Of a stretch of 56,486 nt of DNA, positions 25,640 to 36,085 are shown piece after piece. Both the position numbers and the translations under genes were made by a program. The notes under the pieces were generated by a model. It saw only the letters and a list, made by a program, of their open reading frames with translations, made no database searches and was not told the origin of the DNA. This stretch comes from Heliocybe sulcata (lineage: Eukaryota; Basidiomycota; Agaricomycetes; Gloeophyllales; Gloeophyllaceae), in the NCBI GenBank assembly GCA_004369045.1, contig ML213510.1, positions 1,328,246-1,384,731 of the forward strand. Reading direction: 5' to 3'. The first letter of the stretch is position 1, and each line of letters opens with the position of its first letter.

Positions 25640-26262
25640 GCCGCCGTCATATATATACGTGTCCATGTTCCCTTTTGCGGGTATTCGGGTTTCGGTTTCC
25701 TAAATGCCTCCGTATAGAAGAAGAAACAGCCTGAGACGAGAGTATCGCCTGTAATCATAATCGAGGATACTCGTGATGTGACTCATCACAGCTTTGGTTT
25801 ACAAGCAGATGGATGTCCTTTAAAGCCGAGATTCGAACATTCACCGATCCGAACATTCACCATTCAAAAGGCCATGGATCATGGATTCGTCGGGAAACAC
25901 AGCTGAGTTAGGCATAAAGTCATTCACAATATTTGAATCAAAGCATCCGCTCTGGCATTTTTGCACGATCTGTTTTCGAGCACGCACCGCTTTCTGACCA
26001 TGTCCCACACTGCGCAAGGGCTCGTCCAGCTGTTAAGACGCTGATCCGACCTTTCTGCGACACTGGCTTGACCCAGGAATGTTGGCGTCTCCACGTCTTT
26101 TTGAATAAACGATAGTCCTTCGAGTTGCTCTTGGCCGCCATGACACCTTCCTCGCCTCGTTTCCTTTTCAAGTATTTGAGTTTCGGTCTCTGAAGGACAC
26201 GGCCGAAAACACAAAGGGACTGAGAAGGAGTATGATGCTTCTGATCTGCGAGCGAGGATGCT
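25640..26262. repeat. Pair of diverged direct repeats
   Basis: Two segments about 490 bp apart align by eye. The first (about 25641-25772) and the second (about 26139-26262) share GGCCGCCNT near the start, CCTTTT..GTATT..G.GTTTCGGT.TC in the middle, and CGAGGAT(A/G)CTCG at the end. Similarity is patchy. They look like an old tandem duplication or two ends of a decayed element; no coding frame spans them. Confidence 0.4.
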
Positions 26263-28344
26263 CGACACAGCCATCGGTCCCGAACAGATAGATCTCTCGC
26301 GCACCGGTGTCAACGCTTTCCTTCGTGGCAGATGAGGCCAGGATCGATGAGGATCACGCATCGTTTGGGGCCATTCAGTACCGACTCCGAGCACAAAGTG
26401 GAATACTTTTGCAGGCTCGGGTGTCGAACGAGTCACGATTCCTCTGTCCTCCAGTGTGCCACCGTATCACTGCATCAGGGGTTTGTGATATAAAGTCGCA
26501 TCACTGGTCGTAGAGGGACAACCTGCATCTGACGCGCTGTCGTATCACTCGCTCGCGTTCACAGCCCAGCACCATTTTCACCTCTGCGACTCTTGTTCAA
26601 TCATTCTTCCCCAACGCCCGACTGGCGCCGAGAGGTATCCCTGCGCGCTTCTCCGATTCCGGGGCCTCCTCTACCAAGCTTACGAACGATATCATGGTGC
26701 ACGATTACGACTGGGAATCTCGAGTCGGGAGACTTGCTACACGGCGGCGTGGCACTTCAGGACGAAGCAGATCGGACATGCTGGGGCTCGACGCGGACGG
26801 GGCGATGGACTGCAAGCAGGTGCCACTAGGATTACTGCGAACGGGACAACTGGCTCACGTCTTGCTAACCCCGGCACATGGAGCCACGACGCGTCCTGAC
26901 CAAAAATGGCCAGGGACGCGAACCAGACACAGGCAGTGTTTTGGACGAGAGCCTCGCATGCGAGAATTTGTGAACGGCGAGTTATTTCAGCTATTCTTCG
27001 AATCATGTCTCGGCTACGCATAGGATGGAAGTGACTCTCTGAGACTCTCCATTGGTGAGAATATCGTAATTGTGTCGTATTCGTCGTATGTATTCCCGAT
27101 CTGAGTATGCCACTTCCGTACCGGTGCCAAGTTGAGTGTAATCGAGACTAGACCTGCGCCCCTCTTGCTCAGGACTATGTGTCCCCTTTCCCGTGTCCCG
27201 CCGACGCCTATCGACCCATTGATCACGCCCTTTCCGGCATACATCAACGTTGTTACTCGGAAAGGTCACCCTCCTCGACCACCTGGCAGTCGGTCAGAAT
27301 CCACGCGATTTTCGAGTGACGGTTCCGCAAGGCGATTCAAATAGGATCGGTCAGGCTCCATGCAGTGACTGTCCTCCAAGTCGTCTCCCCGGGGGCTATC
27401 GGAACCACGGGAAAAGCGATTCAAGCTGACGGAGTCGATGGTCCTGCAGTGTAATGTATTAGTATCCATAAGAGAGGCTTGAGGAGGCGCACTGACCAGA
27501 GAGGTCGCGGGCAGGAGGAACAGGTTTGGGCTTTGCATTATCAGGTGAGAGGCTCCGCGGTCAGGACTCAGGGTCGAGGTTGGACGTAAGAGTGCAGCAT
27601 AAGAGGTTCTGAGCGTGCAGGCGAGCCGGCACCCTATGTATGCAGTTCGCTCTGAGTGGGAGGGCAGCGAGGAAGTGCGTAGAGGATAGAGCATGGGGCG
27701 TGAGCGCGGCCCGGGCTTGCAGGTGGAAGTACGGGACTCGTGAAGACCCGCACTCGCGAGCTGATATGTACACGTGTAGTTGGCTTAGGAGGCAGACAGT
27801 ACCCGTTCGCGTTCGAAAGGCAGGACAGGAGACGTCAAGTTGTGGCCAGACTGGCACGGGGAGTTTCGGGACCCCTAGAAGGATTGCCGGGAGTTTCCAA
27901 ACGACAGCAACAGCTGTGAGAGCCGAGGACCGTGCGGTGTCTTCGTGTGGGTGTGTCATATGTCGGGTCCTGCTATGTATGCATTTCGCGCCGAGTGGTG
28001 TTTTTGGAGGCAGAGGGCTGCACCTTTGAGTCTGATGGGATATACGCGTATGAGAACAGGGCTGTTCATCGTCGTAGCTCGCCGCGGCAGTGCGCGAGCG
28101 TGTCGCCTTCCCGCGAGGAGGACTGTTGTTCGAGGCGATCGTCCGCTTCTTCACATTTTCTGTTCCGCAATCGGCAGCTTTTTCATCTAGCGCACAGCTG
28201 TACGTATCAGCTCGAGGGGTGTGGCGCCTGATGTAATGATGGGATTGGAGAAGGGACAAGCACTTGAGTGGCTATACCCTGTCTTGCCCTCGATAATACT
28301 GGTCAGTATTGCGAGGAGAAAGATAGCGTGAAGTATGCAGCACA

Positions 28345-28396
28345 GAGCTCACGCTGCACGGATCGCCTCGGAGCTCACGCTGCACGGATCGCCTCG
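28345..28396. repeat. Perfect 26-bp tandem duplication
   Basis: The 26-bp unit beginning GAGCTCACGCTGCACGG occurs twice back to back (28345-28370 and 28371-28396) without a mismatch, so it is recent compared with the surrounding decayed sequence. It lies about 225 bp upstream of the zinc-finger gene. Confidence 0.85.
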
Positions 28397-28620
28397 GTGT
28401 ACTTGACGGGATTGCACTGTCCGCGCTACGAACCTGAAAATGGTCGACATAACCGTCACCTGAGCACCGCGTCGTCCCTCGCCTCCGCAAGGCTTGTTGC
28501 GACGAGTACCATAACTGGTGCACCGGTGAATGTCGTCGATGTGCTGAGCGTGGTGGTAAGAGCGCGCGCGATACGCCGTGCAACCCGCCCTGGTGATAAG
28601 ATCCTCTCTCTCCCACCGCC

Positions 28621-29405
28621 ATGTCAACACCCTGGACACACCCCTCCTCCCTCCCCTCAGACCGCATCCGCCCCGCCCACCCGCCCTCGCCCTCAAAACA
28701 CCAACAACGCAAGACACCACGCACACCCGACCCGCCCAAGAGCCGCCCCGTCCGCGCCCTCGAAACCCTCGTCCGCGGCCTGCAAAACACACCCGAGCGC
28801 ACCCCCGACCCCAAAGGCGGGTGCTTCTGCAGAGGTATGTCCCTCTCCACCCATATCCTCCACGCTGACTGCACAGCGCCCCAGCGCGCCTGCACGCCCT
28901 CTCCCGCTACACCCCGCTCTGCGCCGCCTGCGGGCTCGTCCTCTGCACCGTCAACGCACCCCACTTCGCCTGCCCGCACTGCGCATCCCCGCTCCTCGCC
29001 CCGCCCGCCCGTCAGTCCCTGCTTCTCCAGCTACAAGCCCAGATCGCACAAACCCTCGCCAGCGAAGAATCCGCGCGCCTCAAGGCCGCCGACGACGCGC
29101 GCAGAGCCGCAGGCGCCTTCCCCGCCCTCTCGGCGTCTGCCTCGGACCAAAGCGTCGCCAGCCAGACGCACAAAGTCCTCTCCCTCAACTCAAAGACCAA
29201 GAAGGTCACCGTCGCGTCGTACTCGCCCAGCCCGGTGTCGACGCCAAAGGTGCTCGAGGAGGAGGAGCCGGAGCGCGTGCCCCCGCCCCCGCCTGACGTC
29301 CTCTACGTCAAGGCCCGACCGGACGCGAGGCGCCCGTGGATGAACGTGCGCGAGCCTCCGCCGTCGTACGTGCCTTTAGGGCGGAAAGACAGAGCAAATA
29401 AGTAG
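28621..29405 (+). CDS. ASC-1/TRIP4-type C2HC5 zinc-finger protein
   Basis: Two exons (28621-28834 and 28885-29405) close in frame to 244 aa. The splice joins GGCFCR to ARLHALSRYTPLCAACGLVLC and then NAPHFACPHC. This is the zf-C2HC5 domain of activating signal cointegrator 1 (TRIP4), a transcription coactivator that in animals works within the ASC-1 complex linked to helicase ASCC3 and ribosome-collision rescue. Here the domain sits at about residues 68-107. An Ala-rich helix follows (AQTLASEESARLKAADDARR), then a Pro-rich tail ending WMNVREPPPSYVPLGRK. The ASCH domain of the animal protein is absent, as in short fungal members. The N-terminus is basic and Pro-rich. The acceptor used is the second AG (at 28884); the earlier AG would break the motif. 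The function is inferred from the domain. Confidence 0.82.
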
Positions 29406-29790
29406 CACTTTGCTTGGAAAAACTCTGTATTATATGGAACATTAATGCAGGACGACTCTTCCCAGCACAAGAAAAGTCAAAGACCTCCAGAAGGGCTCAG
29501 CCGGGAATTGAACCCGGGACCACCCGCACTCACTGGACGTAAATTCGTCCAAGGCAACGCCCGAAGCGGGTATCATACTACTAAGCCGGAATTACTTCCG
29601 ATATTATCACGTATTGTCCTCACGTTTTGATACATCCATCCATCCATCACTTGTACGTAGCGCTGGGTTCAAGGCACTGATCACAGAGCGCTGAGTCTGC
29701 CTACCGTTCACTCTCCCGGGATCCATGCCTCCTAACTTGGGCAGCTATGTTGAGATTGCCGAAGCATGTCAAGAGCGAACCAACATCGGC
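29406..29790. other. Intergenic with damaged tRNA copy
   Basis: The 3' flank of the zinc-finger gene. Apart from the tRNA-Pro-like segment listed separately, I see only a short CATC repeat near 29636-29650. Confidence 0.5.
29493..29591 (-). pseudogene. tRNA-Pro(CGG)-like sequence with broken acceptor stem
   Basis: On the minus strand the T arm and 3' acceptor strand are identical to the intact tRNA-Pro at 52343-52438. The anticodon arm reads CCCGC-TTCGGG, then an insert of about 31 nt, then T-GCGGG; both stem strands differ from the intact gene but still pair. The 5' end does not match: bases upstream of the D arm do not pair with CTGAGCC, so the acceptor stem cannot form. This is best read as a diverged, probably inactive tRNA-Pro with its intron kept, although a rearranged 5' end cannot be excluded. 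Confidence 0.55.
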
Positions 29791-31780
29791 AAAGAGTCTT
29801 CACCAATCCAGAGAGATACACAGATCCTGCTGTTCGTACAAGCCAAGGAATGTCTCCCGAATTTACATCCTTTCGGGTCGCTGCGTACAACACCCTGAAC
29901 CTGTCAGGCTCTGGGTATCGATAATCATCCTGTATCCCCATGGACGATCCTTTGTCCATGCTGCGTTATAGCAGTCTGTGCTCTCCATCTGACATCGATT
30001 GCCGTATTCAGTCCGCGGCAGCCTAAAACTGTACCAAAATTCCTCGCCGCTTTGAAGCTATAATATTCACGTCCGGGTTGTTTGTATCCATCTCTATCGC
30101 CTTCTCGCATGGACTCGTTCGTATGCCTTATCCTTGCTCGTGCTATCCCTACTGTCTGGACGCCGCCTTTCAGGAAGCGCCCCCGCCTGGATATTCCAAC
30201 CGTACACACGTGGAAGACGTGAGCAAGAGATACGGTAGGCAGCAGTGCATCATGACGCTCTATGGAGTCTAACTTGCAGCTTTGGCACCCTTAAGTAGAG
30301 GCGATGTGATCTCCGTAACAGTATAGGGCCAACCGATCATCGTTCTCTGCTCAGCACAAGCGGTGGACCATCGATTCGACAAGGAATTAATGGAGTGCTC
30401 TGACGATCGCGCAGTCCACGATTGGGAGATAAAGCGATTGTTTGACTATGACCGCCTTGCTGGACTATGGTAACGCATGCGCTCTTTCACGCTCCGGGGA
30501 TAATAGAATGTTACCTCCCTCTCGTGCTCCAGAAGACTCGCCGCCTTCAACATCTGCTGGACGCACCAGACCAGTACAAACAGCACTTTCGTCCATTCCC
30601 TCCGCTGCTGATACCGGACGCTCGCTTCGCTTGTTCTGGAAGTCACATATGGGGTTCACGTTTCAAGGTGGGACGACAAGAGCATGGAGGCGCTTCGTGA
30701 CTTTGAAGAGGCCACTCCTCCAGGGACGTTTCTGGTGGAGTACTCCGTACGTATGTCTCTCACAACATACCCAAATTGAGATCTCACGGACGCACTAGTT
30801 GAACATGTCCCCCCCCTGACTAAATGAGATAGATCTGTCCCAGCAACATGCGCATGCGCAATCCCGTCGTGAAGCAGATAGTGTGTACGCGTCCTATTTA
30901 GCACCGCTTTGAATACACCCGAGGAGAAGAGGCACGTTGCGTTCTCTCAAAGCTCCTCCAGAAAGCTCGGGATTCTGATGAAGCCGGCAAGTTACACGGG
31001 CAACTTGTTGCTCTCTCACAGATATGACAGTCGGCTGACGTCGACCAGCGGCAGCCGAGCAATCTCTCACCGCCGGGGTAGACCTTCTCCGCGTTCCTTT
31101 TGGCGATGATCATGTATCCGGAGGTATAGGCGAAGGCGCAGATGGAGCTCGACAGGATAGAGGGCAAAGACCCCCGCTGCCCAGTTTCGAGAATCGGCAT
31201 CGTCTTCCTTGCCTCAACGGTCCACCGCCGACAACCAGTCGTCCCGCCATGTGAGGCGTTCCTTGTACCGTGATCATGATCTCACCTCAGCCATCTTCAG
31301 CACTGCCATATACACCGTCGTCGAAGGGAGAGTGCGCGATCCCAAGGCGGTCGATTGTGCTATTGAATTGATGGCGAGTTTTCGTCCTGTGCCGTAGTGC
31401 GCCCACGAAATCTCATCTCTCTCAGGTCCGTCCTGCTATACTCAGAGACCAGAGTGCTTCCTCCTAAATGGTGAGCTGGGCCTGGGAGGTCAAGACCCTC
31501 TAGCCGCGGACGGCGGTACGCTCAGTCTTTCCGTGCTCCCTGACGCTCGTCGGCCAGGACCTGCCACGATGTACACAGCGGTCTCGCGCATTCTGCCTCT
31601 GGACGAGCATATGCGTGTAGAGATGGCGTCTACACTCGTATCGTGAGTGCCTGTAGTATCCCAACTAACCCGTCAGATTGACGTGCTGTTGTCGCAGCGC
31701 TCCTTGGGATTACAACTACTGTATTCTTCTTCGGTCAGAGGGCATATGAAATGTGATTTCTTGTCGCATGGTGGTGATGC
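29790..31780 (+). pseudogene. Cytochrome P450 pseudogene with its promoter region
   Basis: This is a decayed copy, in opposite orientation, of the intact P450 at 39183-41311. Similarity starts in the promoter (about 29.8 kb), passes a start equivalent at 30109 (MDSFVCLILA) and continues to the C-terminal region near 31780. A deletion removes most of exon 1, including the proline-rich hinge, and rejoins at GGATATTCCAACCG. The exon-2 counterpart near 30300-30400 carries an in-frame TAG where the intact gene has TGG. The I-helix exon has TAG for CAG in PEVQ (near 31114). Much of the PERF and haem-binding exon is lost or scrambled near 31440-31560. Several segments keep good nucleotide identity (30510-30590, 30900-30990, 31050-31200), so the copy is not ancient. 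A functional protein cannot be produced. Confidence 0.85.
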
Positions 31781-32087
31781 TCGCCCGCGTGCCTTGAATT
31801 GAAGGAGGACCAACACAGGCGAGTATGAGGGAACGCATGCACGCCCTGATCAGATACTCCAGTCTGTGTCATGTCGCTGCAGGCTTAGAATTATTAATTG
31901 CACTGTTCTTTCCGCCCCGTCATATCATCTGTCACGATCCTTTATAGTAACACAAAATACTCCTAGGGTATCAAATCCAGCAAATCCATCTAAATACGAT
32001 AAATACAAGTCATACAAAGAAAAACGGACGGACGGACGTCAACAGTCCATAACGCACGTACATCTACATAGATCAAAGCACCAAATA
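31781..32087. other. Intergenic, no gene seen
   Basis: No gene. It contains an A-rich stretch with a GGAC microsatellite near 32026-32037, likely the 3' untranslated region of the minus-strand membrane-protein gene. Confidence 0.5.
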
Positions 32088-33781
32088 TCACCTAACCTCG
32101 ACCCCTCCCTCCTCCGCGAGCCTCTCCTCCGTCCTCCTCGCGCGATCGGCAAGGTCCTCCATCGGCCATGCCATACTCTGCGTTTCCCTCCGCCTCCGAA
32201 TCTCCTCATCCACATCGTCCCGCCAATCCTTTGCCAGGATATTGTCCTCGAAATCACGCACCAGCCCCGCCCCGCCCCACGCGCCCCTTCTCCCCCTCCT
32301 ATCCCTATCGTCAAACATGGAATCCAGCTCGCCCGATTCGAACCCGCTGTCGGACGGGTTGGGGTTCGCACCGAATTTCATGCTCTGCAGGTTCTGGTTC
32401 TTGGTGGGCACGGGCGGGTCGGCCTCGGCCTCGGCCATGGCGCGGAGGTCAAGGAGGAAGCGGGCGGTGAGGATCGAGGAGAGGAGGAGGGTGTAGTTGT
32501 TTAGCACGGAGGAGTAGGTGCCCTAGTGCAGGCGGGGTGAGATGTGGGAGTGAGGAGGAGAGGAGAGGAGAGTGTGCGTACTTGGGGGAGCTGGGAGGGC
32601 GGGTTGGGGTTAGGAGTGGGATGGGAGAGGAGAGGAAGGGACGCACGAAGTATAAGACGACGGCGCCGAGCTGGATCCCTGTCATGACGCTGTGCGCCGT
32701 CAGCGCCCTCGCCATCTCGAAAAGAAAAAGAAGCTCACTTGAAGTAGAGCACGCCGCTGCGCATGACGAGGCCGACCATGTTCTGGCCGGTGAGCTTGGC
32801 GAAGCCGCCGGACTCGCGGATCGCGCGGAGGAGGCGCCAGGAGATGACGACGGTGGCGATGACGTCGAAGACGATGAGGGAGATGAAGGTGAGGACGGTT
32901 GCTGTGGGCGGGAGGATTAAATTACAAGCAGATGGAGAGCGAAGGAAGGGACAGCGTACATCTGTCGAGTGATCAGATACGAGTTGCGGAAAGAAGTGTG
33001 CAGACGTACAGTGGGTTTTGGGCTTCGGTGCAGGAGGCAGCGGTGTCTTGCCACTGAATCACATAGTGTGAGCGAGGCAAACCAAAAGTCGGGATGGACG
33101 CACGATGTCGAGACCGATGATGAGTAAACTAATGAGTGTGAGGATTCCGGCAAAGAATTTGCCTCCGCCTGTCACGGCGTAGACACGGAGAACGAACGAT
33201 ACTAAAATCGCCAATTCAGATGAGCTTAGCGGTCGATAGTCGTTAGGACTCACTACAAATGGCCACGCGGGTCGGGATCAGCGCGATGCCCCATGTCGCT
33301 TGCTCGATGGTATCACAGCTACGGACGCTCGGTCATCAAACCCGCTAACACTGATCAGTCTAGTTTAACGTACTACAGCACCCGGTCAGCATCACGATCT
33401 TAATATTAGACGGACGACGCACCTGCGGCGTGGATGTCGTCCAGCTGACTTGAAACACTTGGAACGCGACGAGGGGGTAGCGCACGCAGAGGTAGACGAC
33501 GCTCGACGCCCTGAACTTGCTGTCCCAGACGAGCCTCTTCTCCCGGCCGATGTTGAGGAACATGTCGTAAAACATGAGCGCTAGACGCGGACCCACAGTC
33601 GATACATTTCAGTGGCGTTGACGTGCCAAGCGAGGGGACGTACCGAGCCTCGAGTACGCTGCATATCTGTTGACCTGCCTGCGCACAGCATCAATAGTAA
33701 ATCCGCATATTTCCAGGAAAATACGTACGACTGCCTGGCCTGGTGCTCGGCCAGGGCCAGTACGAGTGGGTGTAGCGACAT
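32088..33781 (-). CDS. Seven-pass membrane protein, DUF6533-like
   Basis: A multi-exon membrane protein of the large basidiomycete family often labelled DUF6533; function unknown. Supported exons: 33781-33729, 33678-33644, 33580-33423, 33318-33254, 33201-33104, 33053-33010, 32901-32739, 32689-32647 and 32522-32088. The first helix has the usual ALMFYDMFLNIGREKRLVW. Further hydrophobic segments include VVYLCVRYPLVAFQVFQV, FFAGILTLISLLIIGLDI, LTFISLIVFDVIATVVISW and LLLSSILTARFLLDL, for about seven in total, followed by a charged cytosolic tail with DDRDRRGRRG and an Arg/Glu-rich end. LRVYAV in the middle matches the family's R-x-YA-type loop. Two junctions (33423/33318 and 33010/32901) do not close in frame with canonical sites, so I may have misplaced splice sites or the gene may be damaged. 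Confidence 0.68.
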
Positions 33782-36085
33782 GGCGAGACGCAGGCCCGCC
33801 GAACCAGAACGGAGGATATATACACAGGGAGACGGTGACGATGTCGATCACATGCAGATAGACGAAATTTCAATTTGATATCATCAACATATCTCAGGCA
33901 CGTCCTGGCCGCCGGTAAACTTCTTCAGCAAACACTTGCAGTTCACCTAGCTATCCTGAAGGCGCGATGCAAGCGAAATGAAAGACCAACCACAACTGCT
34001 GCAAGCAATTTCTAGGTGCGTTGCACGACTGGTTGCTTTCGCAATTACTTACATGGGCAACGGCAAGATCAAGAGTTGCTGATGGCCAGCCGCCGGGATC
34101 TCATGCAATGCTCCATCCCCGAAATGCTTGAAGATCAATCGCGGCTCCGTGGCTGCTACTCTGCGAAAGAAACAGATCAAATGCCTTCGGTCAACCATCT
34201 CATTATCACCTTCAGTCCACGAGCATTTGGAGCACCGGGATCAATATGATCAATACCTCCTCGCACAATAGTTGAGTCGACACAGCTGCCGCTCTAACTG
34301 CTCGCTGCCTACCGTAGCTGTTCATTCCAGAAAGCCAGCGCACGTTCTCACGTATATCGCGACGTGAGATGTCACCTTTGCTCCCTGCGCTTCTCGCAGT
34401 CTCTGAGCTGTGTATTCTTGTTATCAGGGCCCGGACGTTCTTTGGCTAAGCGGGCGCCCACCAGCGTCTTGTTGGCAAAGTCCTGGCGCCTGAAATTACT
34501 CACTGCGACGCTGGACGCACTCTTCGTTCCTACTGCATCCTTTTCGTGAGCCAGGCGCGCCATCGAGTATCCTTAATTCACCGTCCGGACAGTCACCGGC
34601 TCGCTGCCATCTTGCCATCAATTGTAGGATCAACACCGAGTAACCATCACCTACCATTCGCTGGAAGCACTTTCACGCAGCTTTGTTGTTCGCCCAAGGA
34701 TCAAAATCGTACTCGGCGGCATTCCGCTATCGCCGTCGACCATAATCTTTTGCACAGCAACCGACACCTCGATCCACGCCTCTGCGAAGCACGAGTATAG
34801 GGAGATGACAGACCTCGAGTTCGTACTAACCCTGTCCGGCGGGACAGACGCGGGTTCGTACCATACACATGTCCGGCTTCGGAGTCAGGGCATGTTGCTC
34901 TACCGCGACCTCATCAACTGACGCCGCTACGCGATCCTCTTTATAAGGCGCACATGACGTAGCCCGGAAGCATTCAACGCAGTACCTACGTTTCCCCAAG
35001 TAAATTCTGTTCGCGTTCTTGCTCGGTAGGAAGAGCTCTATGACAGAGAGAGACAGAAACGGCTCGTCGTCCCTGCGTCTTGAGCCGTTCCGACGTGGCG
35101 TGTTGCAGAAGTGCGAACCGTCTGCGCCGTTCCACCGACCAGTATGCCTCTTCGGTTTTCTAGTGACCGAGGCCTCTTTGCGACGTCCGAGGGCATGACA
35201 CGAGATCAGGTCATTTAGACTGGTTTCCGTGGTGGCGGCGGGCTTAGAGCTTGAGAGCAATCCTAGGTCAGTGGCGTCGCAGCTGGTTTAACCAAGCTTG
35301 AAATAGCGCAAGCCTATCGACTCGGAGGTGGGAGGGACCCGCTGCGGCGATAAGATTACTTTGTGGCCGAGCCGAGAAAGAGTTCTGGAAAGCGCGAAGA
35401 AGAGAGGTTTCAGTTAAGATATCTACTTCTCAGAAAGAAGGCCGAGGGGCGATAAGATTACTCTGCTTCCGAGTGCTTTGCGTTCTGACAGGCTGAGGAT
35501 GGCGGGTCGGATTTTAGAGTAGCCAGCCAGCGGGATTAATGTTAAATGTTACTATACCGCGACGATCAGCCACGCCTGCGAACAAGCAGGCCGTTGTGCG
35601 AATGCATAGCATAACTGGCGAGAGAGTGATCCAGGCGAACGGCAGTACAAGGCGTGCCTGGCACAGTACCAGTCGGATATCTGAGCAGGAAGAACGACCT
35701 GAGCATAAGATAACTCGGAGAGCGCATGGAGTACGAGGCAGGATGGTGACTATTAGGGTGCTACAATATTAATGGCGTTTGGGTGAGAGAGAAATATTTG
35801 CAACGTACGTTTGGTGCCATAAGCAGAAGATGCGAGCTATCCGGCGTTAGCAAGAACTTATGCATATGATGCAGAACGCGAAGGTCAGCTCATGGACGTC
35901 GTCCAAGAGCGGACGAGGCGGGCGGCTAAGGCGGGCCGGCTGGACCAAGCAGAGGACAACAGTTCTGTGAAACCAACTCGAACTCGTCCGACTCGACCTC
36001 CATGACTCTCCAGTAGCACACAGTCTATCCCTGGCGACACCCACTTATCCTCTATCTATCTCTTTTTTATCTTGAGTTACGCCCT
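33782..36085. other. Intergenic, no gene supported
   Basis: About 2.3 kb without a supported gene. A 15-bp identical element GGCGATAAGATTACT occurs at 35346-35360 and 35448-35462; it contains a GATAAG core. A tRNA-like stretch near 34840-34930 was considered and rejected. The last part (36000-36085) is pyrimidine-rich and is probably the promoter and leader of the coiled-coil gene. Confidence 0.45.
35346..35462. repeat. Two identical 15-bp GATAAG-containing elements
   Basis: GGCGATAAGATTACT is found twice, 102 bp apart in direct orientation, in otherwise dissimilar flanks. The GATAAG core matches a GATA-factor site. They lie 620-740 bp upstream of the coiled-coil gene. A regulatory role is inference only. 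Confidence 0.4.

Larger units (their letters stand above)
20240..28620. other. Long gene-poor, degenerate stretch
   Basis: More than 8 kb with no gene I can support. Frames are short, appear on both strands, and none shows a family motif. A 288-codon open frame on minus at 22808-21942 is Arg/Pro/Ser-rich and looks like chance. A pair of diverged direct repeats lies at about 25.6 and 26.1 kb, listed separately. A short perfect tandem duplication lies at 28345-28396. The region resembles old transposon fill between gene islands. Confidence 0.5.

Noticed and set aside
27266-27694. 142-codon minus-strand frame with an intron-like GTCAGT..CTGCAG segment
   Set aside because: Removing the segment shifts the frame into a stop, and the unspliced reading has no recognisable features.
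34840-34935. tRNA-like segment with GGTAGAGC and GGTACGAACC on minus
   Set aside because: The T-loop is wrong (TACGAAC rather than TTCGAAT), and the acceptor and anticodon stems do not pair properly.
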